Assembly (NCBI RefSeq): GCF_000238395.3
Contig: NZ_CP011025.1
Coordinates: 2,294,001 to 2,358,000 of the forward strand
Reading direction: 5' to 3'
DNA length: 64,000 nt
DNA from: Pseudoalteromonas arctica A 37-1-2
GTDB taxonomy: Bacteria; Pseudomonadota; Gammaproteobacteria; Enterobacterales; Alteromonadaceae
Shown: in pieces, positions 18,268-26,727 of the stretch
Numbering within the stretch: position 1 is the first letter of the stretch
How the letters are laid out: each line of letters opens with the position of its first letter
Program-made: the position numbers and the translations under genes
The notes under the pieces: generated by a model
Seen by the model: only the letters and a program-made list of their open reading frames with translations
Database searches by the model: none
What the model was told of the DNA's origin: nothing

Positions 18268-18424
18268 GTTTACCGAAAAAATATTCACAAAGAGGTTATG
18301 AGTCACTGCGCTTTTAGATAAGTGATAAATCAATTCGTGAATAGCTTACTTGGTGTCTACTCATTACTCCTCATTCTCTTCTCTTTGAGCAATTGGTTTT
18401 TTACATTTTACTTTAACGTAAACA
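18268..18424. repeat. Long palindromic repeat, copy 2
   Basis: Direct repeat of 18028-18187, sharing CTGCGCTTTTAGA, TTACTTGGTGTCT-like and CTTCTCTTTG blocks and the same foldback ends. The section between the two copies (18188-18267) is unrelated and holds the short hairpin CTCTTGTAGAG and no gene. Confidence 0.75.
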
Positions 18425-18447
18425 AACTCAGCGCATTCAAAGCCAAC

Positions 18448-19149
18448 CTAGTTACAATGTTTTTTAAACATCCACCTTGTTCTAACGGCTTCAAAGTGGG
18501 GGCCAAATTTAAGCGATAGACATAAAATAGGTAGAGCATCAACTTGCTTAGCCAAATCAAAAACTTGATAAAATTTATAACCATATTTAACGGCTAAATT
18601 TAGTTCAGCAACATACAATGCTTTATACTTTGGAGATAGTTTCTGCCAGTTCATTAATGCTATTTGAATGATCCCAAACTGTACGTCGAGTTTATAAGGA
18701 CCTACTTTTTTAGCCTGTTGAATGTACTCATATACACGTTCGCTCGGCCCCTCTTGGTAACTTACAACTTGTGCTAATGCAATCCAAGTTTCGGCCCATG
18801 TTTGTCTTAGTTCTAATGATTTTAATAAGTTTACTTCAGTTCGCTTATACACCAGAGATTTATCAATCATTGGATCATTGGTAACAGCTAAATTTAGCAT
18901 TTTTACATATGCACTTAACTGCCAATAATGAGGTTGAGTTGGTTCTAATTCTGTCGCAAGGGTAATAGCATCATTAGCAAGTTTGAGCTCTACAGGAGTA
19001 ATTGAACCTTCTGGCTGCTTTAAAATATTGAGTGCATTAAAATACCATGTATTTGCACGCATACTTTGTAAGCTTTGATAACTTATTACTAATGTAATAA
19101 CTGCAAGTATGGCAATTTGTGTGAGGCGGTTTGTATTTATATTAATCAT
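18448..19149 (-). CDS. VpsP-family polysaccharide biosynthesis protein
   Basis: A 233-residue protein with one N-terminal membrane anchor (residues about 9-28) and a periplasmic, helical, TPR-like remainder. It resembles VpsP of Vibrio exopolysaccharide clusters in size, topology and genomic position after the Wzc-like gene. Its biochemical role is unknown. It overlaps the preceding phosphatase gene by 8 bases and is the last gene of the exopolysaccharide cluster. Confidence 0.7.
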   Translation of the reverse strand: MININTNRLTQIAILAVITLVISYQSLQSMRANTWYFNALNILKQPEGSITPVELKLANDAITLATELEPTQPHYWQLSAYVKMLNLAVTNDPMIDKSLVYKRTEVNLLKSLELRQTWAETWIALAQVVSYQEGPSERVYEYIQQAKKVGPYKLDVQFGIIQIALMNWQKLSPKYKALYVAELNLAVKYGYKFYQVFDLAKQVDALPILCLSLKFGPHFEAVRTRWMFKKHCN

Positions 19150-19870
19150 TAAACAACGACTCAGTTAAACGCTTAGGGTTAGTAAAAAATAAATCATTTG
19201 CATCATTTTGACCAATTAGCTCGCTCACTATTTGCTTAGCTTTACTCAAAATAGGAGGCCTACGCTTAACTGAGTGGGCATCGGAGGCAATATAAGTTAC
19301 TAAACCCTTTTTTATCATATCTATACTAATATTTTTTGCAGTTTCGCCCCACGCACCTTCAATACTTGAAGCCGTTAATTGAAACTCACAGCCTAACTGT
19401 TTTAAACGCTCAATATAAAAAGGATTTGCTTGAATATCGCGATTACGCTCAGGGTGAGGAATAATCACCTTTATATTTTGTTTAGCTAGCCAATTTATAA
19501 ACTTATCGTAACCTTGCGGTACATGCGAGTGCGGGAGTTCTAATAATAAATAATTTACTGAATTAAGTGTACCAATAAACGGGAGTTTATTACTAAGCAC
19601 TAAACTCATTAGCTCTACATCAAGCCTAACTTCAGCGGCCACAGCTAGTTTAATACCAATATTATTTACTAATGCCTGTGCTTTTAAATTAGCAAGTTCG
19701 CTATACAATTGCGAGGCCGAGTTATTAAATCGCCCAATATGTATATGTGGCGTGGCAACCATATGGGTTATTCCATCATTTTGTGCAATATTCAATAGCG
19801 CTAAAGAATCACTTAAATCTTTAGCGCCATCATCTATTCCTGGCAAAATATGAGAATGAATATCAATCAT
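19142..19870 (-). CDS. CpsB/CapC-type tyrosine-protein phosphatase
   Basis: A PHP-fold metal-dependent phosphatase of 242 residues that dephosphorylates the Wzc-type tyrosine kinase. The metal-binding N-terminus MIDIHSHILPGIDDG is diagnostic, with further ligands in ATPHIH, PHPERN and ASDAHS. It lies 14 bases after the kinase gene, the classical kinase/phosphatase pair that cycles during polymer export. PHP-type CpsB is better known from Gram-positives, but it also occurs in marine gammaproteobacterial clusters instead of the Wzb type. Confidence 0.9.
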   Translation of the reverse strand: MIDIHSHILPGIDDGAKDLSDSLALLNIAQNDGITHMVATPHIHIGRFNNSASQLYSELANLKAQALVNNIGIKLAVAAEVRLDVELMSLVLSNKLPFIGTLNSVNYLLLELPHSHVPQGYDKFINWLAKQNIKVIIPHPERNRDIQANPFYIERLKQLGCEFQLTASSIEGAWGETAKNISIDMIKKGLVTYIASDAHSVKRRPPILSKAKQIVSELIGQNDANDLFFTNPKRLTESLFND

Positions 19871-19884
19871 AGATTTGCATTTAA

Positions 19885-22092
19885 CTATGCATTAGGTTGT
19901 TCAGGTTTTTGCGAGTAATCATAATAGTCGTAATAACCATGGCTATGCTCGTCTTTACTTTTACTCATATCTACTTGGTTAAGCACAATACCTGCAACAT
20001 GAGCTTTAGATTCAAACAGACGTTCAATACCCGCTTTAATCGGTTTAATTCGTGTAATATCCGACTTAACAACATAAATTACCGAGTCTACACTCTGTGC
20101 AATAACTAAAGCGTCACTCACAGCCTGTGTTGGTGGTGTATCTATAATTATATGGTCATACTTAGTTTTTAATATATCGAGTACTTCACTAAAGCGCGTG
20201 TTAGATAAAAGCTCTAATGGATTACCTGGGATCTGCCCGCTTGGCATAATAGCAACACCCGACTGCCCATCTACATGAACACACTCACTTAACTGCTCAG
20301 TACCTACGATTAAATTACTTAACCCCGGATGAAATACCGGTATATCGAAGCGCTTAGCTATACTTGGTTTGCGCAAATCGGCGTCAATTAGCAATACTTT
20401 ACCCATTTGAGCAAGCGACATAGCTAAATTAGCTGAGGTCGTTGTTTTACCCTCACCCGGAGCACTTGATGTTACGGCTATTACTTTATGATCGCGCTCT
20501 AACTGAGTTAATAGCAAACTAGTTCTGAACGTTCGTACCGACTCTGCAAAACGCCTATAGTTATCATCCAGATAAGCATGTATCGGAAACACGCTATTTT
20601 TGGGTGTTTGTACATGCGGTAAAAGCCCAAGCATACGCTGTGCTAACTTACTTTCAACATCACTTTTCGTTTTAACGGTATCGTTAAGCGCGTCAAATAT
20701 AAAGCTCATGACTACTGCAAAACCAAAACTTGCCACAAAAGCTAAAATAACAATTAATTTTTTATTTGGTTTTGCTGGATCATTTGGGGCATAAGCTCTA
20801 TCAGTAAAACGTGCAGCAGCAGAGCTAAAATCACTCGTTACTTCTGTTTCTTTTGAGCGAGATAAAAACGTGTTAAATATACTGCGATTTGTTTCTACTT
20901 CACGTTTTAATTGGTTGTATTGAGTTTCTTTGCGGGTAATATCTTGATATTCGGCACGAATTTTAACTAAGTCACGTTCAAGCGCGCTAACGGTACGTGT
21001 TATCCGGTTTAGCTCTTTTTCAATACCCGTAATAAGGCCTTTAATTTGTTTGTTTAAATTATTTTTTACCGTTGCTAACTCTGCTTTAGCTGAGATCATA
21101 CGCGGATGTTTAGGGCCGTACACTTCGCCTAAATCACTGAGTTTACGCTCTACTAATATAACTTCGCGCTTTACGTCCTGTATTACTTTGTGGGATGTAA
21201 TTTCAGGCATACTCCCTAATAACTCCAAGTTATTATTGCCGTACTCAGTTATTACGCGATTTATACTCTCAAGATTATTTTTTTCATTGCGCGCTACAAT
21301 TAACTGTTGTGATATTTGCTCAAGCTCTTGTGTGGCGAGCCCAGCTATACCTTCAATATCAACTAGTTTTTGCTTCTCTCTGTAGTTTTGTAAGCGCACT
21401 TCTGAGTCATCGAGTTGAATTCGTAATTGCGATAAACGCGTATTTAACCAGTTAGAGGCTTGTTGAGTAATCCCCATTTTTGCACGCATTTGGCTATCTA
21501 TATAAACTTCACCAACGGTATTCGCTACAAGCGCTGCTAGTTTAGAATCGCTCGATTCAAAGCTAACTCTAACGAGTTGAGTTTTAATAATAGGCGAGAC
21601 TGAAAGACGTGACTTAAATACAGCTAATAAACCAAGCATTTCTCGTTCTGCTTGTTCTTGTGCATCATATACCGTTTCTTCCTTTTTATTTAAAAAAGGG
21701 AGTTGCTCTTTTATCGCTGTTTTAAGTTCACCCAACGCAGACGGCTTAGCTATAAAGTCTGTATGCGCTTTTAAATTAAGCTTAGTGATTACTTCGCGGG
21801 CAATACTGTCCGATTTAATCACCTCAAACTGCGTCAGATAATATTCTTTTTTTGTCGAATCAAGACCGTATATCTCTTCAAAGCTTACTGCCTTAGTTTG
21901 CTCAGCTTCTATAAGTAAAGTAGCAGTTGCAATGTATTTTGGCACTAAGGTCAAAGCCACCATAATAGTTAACAAAGTAACTACAATAGCAAACCCTAAA
22001 ATACGCCATTTAGCGAGTTTAATTACATTAAGGTAAGATCCTAAATCAATAATTTCTTCATTATTACTTAGGTTTTCATTTGTTTGGTTCAT
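19885..22092 (-). CDS. Wzc/VpsO-like polysaccharide co-polymerase and tyrosine autokinase
   Basis: A 735-residue inner-membrane protein that controls chain length and export. N-terminal Wzz domain with transmembrane segments at about 30-50 and 446-466, flanking a long periplasmic coiled coil (about 210-410). The cytoplasmic BY-kinase has Walker A SAPGEGKTT (543-551), Walker A' LLIDADLRKP (567-576), Walker B IIIDTPP (648-654) and a C-terminal tyrosine cluster YYDYYDY (720-726). I chose the ATG at 22092; the frame is open to a TTG at 22134, but that lies inside the upstream gene and adds no conserved sequence. Confidence 0.93.
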   Translation of the reverse strand: MNQTNENLSNNEEIIDLGSYLNVIKLAKWRILGFAIVVTLLTIMVALTLVPKYIATATLLIEAEQTKAVSFEEIYGLDSTKKEYYLTQFEVIKSDSIAREVITKLNLKAHTDFIAKPSALGELKTAIKEQLPFLNKKEETVYDAQEQAEREMLGLLAVFKSRLSVSPIIKTQLVRVSFESSDSKLAALVANTVGEVYIDSQMRAKMGITQQASNWLNTRLSQLRIQLDDSEVRLQNYREKQKLVDIEGIAGLATQELEQISQQLIVARNEKNNLESINRVITEYGNNNLELLGSMPEITSHKVIQDVKREVILVERKLSDLGEVYGPKHPRMISAKAELATVKNNLNKQIKGLITGIEKELNRITRTVSALERDLVKIRAEYQDITRKETQYNQLKREVETNRSIFNTFLSRSKETEVTSDFSSAAARFTDRAYAPNDPAKPNKKLIVILAFVASFGFAVVMSFIFDALNDTVKTKSDVESKLAQRMLGLLPHVQTPKNSVFPIHAYLDDNYRRFAESVRTFRTSLLLTQLERDHKVIAVTSSAPGEGKTTTSANLAMSLAQMGKVLLIDADLRKPSIAKRFDIPVFHPGLSNLIVGTEQLSECVHVDGQSGVAIMPSGQIPGNPLELLSNTRFSEVLDILKTKYDHIIIDTPPTQAVSDALVIAQSVDSVIYVVKSDITRIKPIKAGIERLFESKAHVAGIVLNQVDMSKSKDEHSHGYYDYYDYSQKPEQPNA

Positions 22093-22114
22093 TAAATACT
22101 GCCCTGTAAACTGC

Positions 22115-22633
22115 TTAAAACAACCGTTGTTCAATTTTTATGGTATCGCCCGCTGCAATTTGGCTATTTAAACTACCTTTTTGTTGCTGCTGTTTAGTTT
22201 GCTCTTTAAATATGTATATTTTATCAATAGAGGCGCGCTCAGTTAAACCACCGGCAAGCGCAATCGCTTGATTAACTGTCATTGCGGGTTGATAAGGATA
22301 AGCGCCTGGCTCTTTAACTTCACCATGAATATAAAAAGGTCGGTATTCAATTACCTGCACATATATATTTGGATTTACTAAATAATCAGGTTTTAAACCT
22401 TGTGTTATAACTTGTTCAACTTCAGAAGTGTTAAGACCAGCTAATTTAACTTTACCTAAAAAAGGATAATTAACTTCCCCACTATTACCTAAAAGTGCAG
22501 TAACCTCTAAATCGGGTTGGCCAAATACTTTTATTTCTACCTTATCACCAGCACCAATTACATAACTTTGCGCTGTTTGCGCAAAGCTAACACTACTAAA
22601 TATTAGTAGTGTTAAACTAAAAATAAACTTCAT
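22115..22633 (-). CDS. Wza/VpsN-like polysaccharide export protein
   Basis: A short secreted protein of 172 residues: signal peptide (cleavage about residue 18, SFAQ), then a Poly_export domain (YVIGAGDKVEIKVF) and one SLBB domain (FYIHGEVKEPGAYPY). It is less than half the length of E. coli Wza and lacks its outer-membrane C-terminal helix and lipobox. It is probably a periplasmic adaptor working with the separate beta-barrel encoded just upstream, as in VpsM/VpsN-type systems. Its start overlaps the barrel stop in a TAATG junction. Confidence 0.88.
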   Translation of the reverse strand: MKFIFSLTLLIFSSVSFAQTAQSYVIGAGDKVEIKVFGQPDLEVTALLGNSGEVNYPFLGKVKLAGLNTSEVEQVITQGLKPDYLVNPNIYVQVIEYRPFYIHGEVKEPGAYPYQPAMTVNQAIALAGGLTERASIDKIYIFKEQTKQQQQKGSLNSQIAAGDTIKIEQRLF

Positions 22634-23847
22634 TAGTTAGCCTTTAAAGCAAACGTAAAATTAACACCTACAACTACTCGATCGAACTCAATTGCATTTT
22701 GTGTAGAATTTTTATCAATAAAATCGACATAAGTAGAAACCATACCAAATCTACTCGCAATATAATTTAAACCTAAGCGTGCACTTTTAGTTTTATCTTT
22801 TCGGCCAATATCACCTGTGTATTGCTCGTCAATATAAGTAACTCCTACAAGCGAACTTAAATAATCGCTCCAGCTATGTGTCCAATTAATACCGTAAAAA
22901 CTTTCTTTAATATAATCGCCTTGTACTAGCGGATCTTTAGCTGAGCGACTTGTTGTTAATTGCACTGTAGAATAACTAAGTGGCTGCCAGTTAACCCCAG
23001 CTTCCCAACTTAAACCGCTAAAACTCTCACGTTCATTGGCACTAAAGTCTTTATTTTGATAACCCAATTTAAATGAACCTGAAGTAAGTGCTGTTGCTTC
23101 CCACTCCATACCAAGCAGCACTTTTACGTCGTCTGAGTCACGTGATATACCGCTATTTGCTAAAAAATCGTAACGGTAATTTTCTTGCTTAATTTCTAAA
23201 AATGTACGTGTAGCAGCTTGAGTATTATAATAACCGGTAATACCAACTAACGATTTATCATAATCACGAAACTGTGACACGGCTCTAAAATTTTGATATT
23301 TTTTACTATAAAAACCAGCGTTTAAAGCAACTTGTGCTTTTGAGCTTTGCGCACCATATTCATAACGTGTTGTCATATTTTGCTGGTGGTATTTTACAAG
23401 CTCATTTACCGTATCGCCAAGGCCTTCTGTTAAACCACTGCCACGTGGCTCATAAAGCCAGTCGGCTTTACCATTAATATCTAAGCGGTGCTGGCTAGTA
23501 AACTCTTTATGTACGCCAGCACCTATATTTACTTGGGTAAAATTATCAGCGCTCTCCTTGTTATGTAAAGAGCTACTTGTACCTAAATCAAGTTTATAAC
23601 TATCGGGACCGTCTTCAATCACTGCCTTTATGTTAGGGGTAATGGTCCAAATTGTACGCGACTCTTCATTTTCTGGCGTACTAAAAAAGTTGTTATTACT
23701 GCTTATACCCGTTTGTAACGTTGGCGTGATTTCGGCGCCATCTTTAGTAATAAAACTACCTGGTTTTAAGTTAGCAGCTGCAGGAGCTGCAACCCATACA
23801 CTTAACAAAGCAAATATAGGTGCAAGTGTTTTAGTATGCATTCGCAT
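22633..23847 (-). CDS. Outer-membrane beta-barrel protein of the exopolysaccharide cluster (VpsM/EpsL-like)
   Basis: A 404-residue protein with a signal peptide (hydrophobic residues about 8-25, AANL) and a series of alternating aromatic strands ending in phenylalanine-rich FDRVVVGVNFTFALKAN, the pattern of an outer-membrane barrel. Position between the initiating transferase and the Wza-like exporter matches vpsM, a probable outer-membrane secretion channel. Its start overlaps the preceding gene by 17 bases. Confidence 0.8.
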   Translation of the reverse strand: MRMHTKTLAPIFALLSVWVAAPAAANLKPGSFITKDGAEITPTLQTGISSNNNFFSTPENEESRTIWTITPNIKAVIEDGPDSYKLDLGTSSSLHNKESADNFTQVNIGAGVHKEFTSQHRLDINGKADWLYEPRGSGLTEGLGDTVNELVKYHQQNMTTRYEYGAQSSKAQVALNAGFYSKKYQNFRAVSQFRDYDKSLVGITGYYNTQAATRTFLEIKQENYRYDFLANSGISRDSDDVKVLLGMEWEATALTSGSFKLGYQNKDFSANERESFSGLSWEAGVNWQPLSYSTVQLTTSRSAKDPLVQGDYIKESFYGINWTHSWSDYLSSLVGVTYIDEQYTGDIGRKDKTKSARLGLNYIASRFGMVSTYVDFIDKNSTQNAIEFDRVVVGVNFTFALKAN

Positions 23848-25234
23848 TCTTAAATCCTTTAAAAATTGTCATAAAAATAATTTTTATATCAAACCATAAC
23901 GACCAGTGCTTAATATAATGTAAGTCAAATTCTACACGCTTCTCCATTTTATTCAGCGTATCAGTTTCGCCGCGCCATCCGTTAATTTGAGCCCAGCCTG
24001 TAATACCTGGCTTTGCTTTATGCCTAAACATATAAAACTCTACTTTTTTACGGTATTCCTCATTATGGGCAACAGCATGGGGCCTTGGCCCAACTATCGA
24101 CATATCGCCTTTTAAAACATTTATAAATTGCGGTAATTCGTCAAGGCTTGTACGGCGTAAAAAACTACCTAAAGGTGTAATCCGCGCGTCGTTTTTTGTG
24201 GCTTGCGTTACCACTGCGCTGTTTTCGGTAACGCTCATTGAACGAAACTTCCATACTTTAATTTTACGCCCATCAAGCCCATACCGGTCTTGCTTAAAAA
24301 TCACTGGGCCTTTTGAAGTAAATTTAACAGCAAATGCAATCGCAACAAGTATTGGAGAGATCAGTATTAAAATAATAGAGGCTACAACTATATCTTCAGT
24401 TCGTTTTATAAATTCACGAGCACCTATAAACGGTGATTCAAACACACTTAATGTGTCAACATCCCCCACATGCTCAATACGAGCATGTATTAAGTTAGAT
24501 ATTAAAAAGTCAGGAATTATATGCACATCAACCGTTGTATCACCTAACTGCAATAAAATATCAGCAATGCGTTTATCAGCTTTCATTGGCAATGCAATAT
24601 ACAACACACCTATTTCACCATTACGCGCTGCATTAACCACATCTTGAATACGTCCTGCAACATCGTGTTTTGCTGAGTTTTCAAAAAGGCGTTCTGGTTG
24701 CCTGTCGTCATAAAAACCTAAAAATTTAAAGCCAAGTTCGTCATTTTTAGCAATCTCGTTATATAAATGTACTGCTGACTCGGTAGCCCCAACAATAGCA
24801 ACATTACGCAAATTCAACCCTAGTTTACGTCTACTTCTTTTAAATAAGTATGCAGCAAGGCGCCAAGAATATAAAAAAGTTACGCTTAACAAAAACCACA
24901 AACCCAGACCAATACGCGAAAGCGACTCAGTAAACTTAAATGCAAACGATATAACTAATAAAACAGAGAATGCAGAAAATAAGGAGCCCCAAGCACAAAG
25001 CACCATGGTTCTAAATTTACCAGCACGCCAAGAGCGATAAGCGGAGAATATTTCAGCACAATATAAAAAGCTTAAAGCAACGGTTAAAACCGAAACCATA
25101 TAAATAGGTGTGAGCTCAAAACTATAGAACAAAGCTGAGCATTGAAAGGCTAAAAACAATGCAAAAATATCGAATAATCGATAAAAATTTGCATCCGACG
25201 AGCCATTAGGCTTAAACGTCCTTGAAGATGTCAT
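23831..25234 (-). CDS. Undecaprenyl-phosphate glucose phosphotransferase (WcaJ/VpsL-like)
   Basis: The initiating polyprenyl-phosphate hexose-1-phosphate transferase of 467 residues. N-terminal four-helix membrane region (about 15-125), a CoA-binding-like Rossmann segment (NVAIVGATES), a fifth membrane helix near residue 280, and the C-terminal catalytic bacterial sugar transferase domain with KFRSM, DELPQF, VGPRPHA and KPGITGWAQI motifs. It loads the first sugar phosphate, probably glucose-1-phosphate from UDP-Glc, onto undecaprenyl phosphate. It opens the vpsL-M-N-O-P-like export block; 220 bases upstream without a gene may hold an internal promoter. Confidence 0.92.
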   Translation of the reverse strand: MTSSRTFKPNGSSDANFYRLFDIFALFLAFQCSALFYSFELTPIYMVSVLTVALSFLYCAEIFSAYRSWRAGKFRTMVLCAWGSLFSAFSVLLVISFAFKFTESLSRIGLGLWFLLSVTFLYSWRLAAYLFKRSRRKLGLNLRNVAIVGATESAVHLYNEIAKNDELGFKFLGFYDDRQPERLFENSAKHDVAGRIQDVVNAARNGEIGVLYIALPMKADKRIADILLQLGDTTVDVHIIPDFLISNLIHARIEHVGDVDTLSVFESPFIGAREFIKRTEDIVVASIILILISPILVAIAFAVKFTSKGPVIFKQDRYGLDGRKIKVWKFRSMSVTENSAVVTQATKNDARITPLGSFLRRTSLDELPQFINVLKGDMSIVGPRPHAVAHNEEYRKKVEFYMFRHKAKPGITGWAQINGWRGETDTLNKMEKRVEFDLHYIKHWSLWFDIKIIFMTIFKGFKNANAY

Positions 25235-25454
25235 TCTATGTATCCCTATAGATATCTTAAAAGTGAAATAAGCTCCACAAAACTGTGCGGCAAATGCTAC
25301 AGTATCATACTAAAGTATTCAACATTAAGGATGGCTTTATATATAGTAATATTATGCAAAATGCCTTTAAGTAGCGAGGAACTTACACAAAACAAAACAA
25401 ATATAAACTTACATAAACATTTATAAACCACCTCCAAACAGAAGCATCTTATTT

Positions 25455-25853
25455 TTATTTAAACAAATCTTTAAACCAAGCCCATACCCCAAAAGAGTAA
25501 TTACTAAATATATCAATACCTAAAGCCGACTTAACTAAATAAATAATAAGTAGCAAAATTGTAACAACAAAAAAACTAAACATAGATATAGTGATTGCCT
25601 GCGATATAGCTGCTATTTTTTGCTCTTTTTTACTAAGTTCTCTTCTGTTACGACCAGCCAGTAAAACAAAATAGTATCTGTATTTAAAAAACTTAATTAC
25701 ACCTCTGCAATCCACTGCATGCTTACCCCACTGCCTAGCGCCTATAGCCACTTTTAGATGAACTAGCTGTTCTTCGGTAAAACTATCTTGCACATCACTA
25801 GGCATGCGGTTTAATAAACTACGGATAGCTGGATCTGCTTTTAATTTCGACAA
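25455..25853 (-). CDS. Small membrane protein of unknown function in the exopolysaccharide cluster
   Basis: A 132-residue protein with a basic, helical N-terminal half (FTEEQLVHL, AIGARQWGKHAVD, AGRNRRELSKKEQ) and one strongly hydrophobic segment at about 90-110. I do not know its function. Similar small proteins sit in polysaccharide clusters of related marine bacteria (recollection, not checked). It starts with TTG at 25853, weakly supported by GGAT 11 bases upstream; the next ATG (codon 17) would cut into the conserved-looking part. An AATT microsatellite lies 24 bases upstream. Confidence 0.7.
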   Translation of the reverse strand: MSKLKADPAIRSLLNRMPSDVQDSFTEEQLVHLKVAIGARQWGKHAVDCRGVIKFFKYRYYFVLLAGRNRRELSKKEQKIAAISQAITISMFSFFVVTILLLIIYLVKSALGIDIFSNYSFGVWAWFKDLFK

Positions 25854-25876
25854 GTTATTAAAATCCGTTAGTTAAT

Positions 25877-25894
25877 AATTAATTAATTAATTAA
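25877..25894. repeat. AATT microsatellite
   Basis: The tetranucleotide AATT is repeated four times plus AA, 24 bases upstream of the TTG start of the small membrane protein gene. Tetranucleotide runs in front of surface-polysaccharide genes are sometimes phase-variable, but at this length the effect is doubtful. Confidence 0.8.
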
Positions 25895-25941
25895 ACCACA
25901 AAGTTAAAATAAAATTATTTAAAGCTAGTTTTATAAATAAA

Positions 25942-26688
25942 TTAGCTAAAAAATTTCGTTTTGAATAAATATAAAGCAAACTTCGAATTAGTTATAAAAT
26001 AACGTTTCCACATGCGCCCCGGCTCTTGTAAAATCCTATAAAACCATTCAAGACCTGCATTTTGCATCCACTGCGGTGCACGTTTTACCTTTCCTGCCAC
26101 GACATCAAACGTACCACCAACACCCATTACAAAATCAACACCAAGTTTGTCTTGCCACTTATTGATAAAATTTTCTTTTTTAGGTGAGGTAATGGCAACA
26201 AACAATAACTTAGCGCCAGACTCCCGTATTTTATTAACAACAGCTTCCTCATCATCCCCCTCTTTATTTCCAAAGAAATAACCATCATGATAGCCAGCAA
26301 TATTTAAATTAGGGTTTTGTGCTTTAACTACTTCCACTGTTTTGCTTACAATTTCTTCAGTAGCGCCGAGTAAAAAAACAGGAAAATCTCGTCTGGCACT
26401 CATGGCTAACAGCTCATGGAATAAATCAACACCAGCAACACGTTCTGGTACATCATGACCTAAAAAGCGGGCCCCAAACACGACGCCCATACCATCTATA
26501 TTTATTAAATCGCACGCTCTTACTGAATCAGCTAAAACAGGATCTTTTTGCATGTTCACAATTTTTGCCACATTAACTACCACGTGCTGTAAAAATTGCT
26601 TTTCCTCTATTCTACTTTCAATAAAAGAAACTGTTTCTTCCATTGTTGCTATATCCATTGGTGCTTTTAGAAATTCAATTCGTTTCAT
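25942..26688 (-). CDS. WecG/TagA/CpsF-family glycosyltransferase
   Basis: A GT26-family transferase of 248 residues; known members transfer ManNAcA (WecG) or ManNAc (TagA) to a lipid-linked sugar. Family features are the early NVAKIVNMQ segment, DGMGVVFGAR near residue 65, the LLGATEE loop, and SPKKENFINKW and GVGGTFDVVAGKVKRAPQW towards the end. With wecB and wecC in the same cluster, transfer of ManNAcA is the likeliest role. It lies in the AT-rich middle part of the cluster. Confidence 0.87.
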   Translation of the reverse strand: MKRIEFLKAPMDIATMEETVSFIESRIEEKQFLQHVVVNVAKIVNMQKDPVLADSVRACDLINIDGMGVVFGARFLGHDVPERVAGVDLFHELLAMSARRDFPVFLLGATEEIVSKTVEVVKAQNPNLNIAGYHDGYFFGNKEGDDEEAVVNKIRESGAKLLFVAITSPKKENFINKWQDKLGVDFVMGVGGTFDVVAGKVKRAPQWMQNAGLEWFYRILQEPGRMWKRYFITNSKFALYLFKTKFFS

Positions 26689-26727
26689 TTTTATATCCGT
26701 TTTAAAAGTGGTTCAGCTTCTACTTTG

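Noticed and set aside
22093..22134. TTG start 42 bases upstream for the Wzc-like kinase
   Set aside because: It overlaps the Wza-like gene, uses a rare start codon and adds no family sequence; the ATG at 22092 is preferred.
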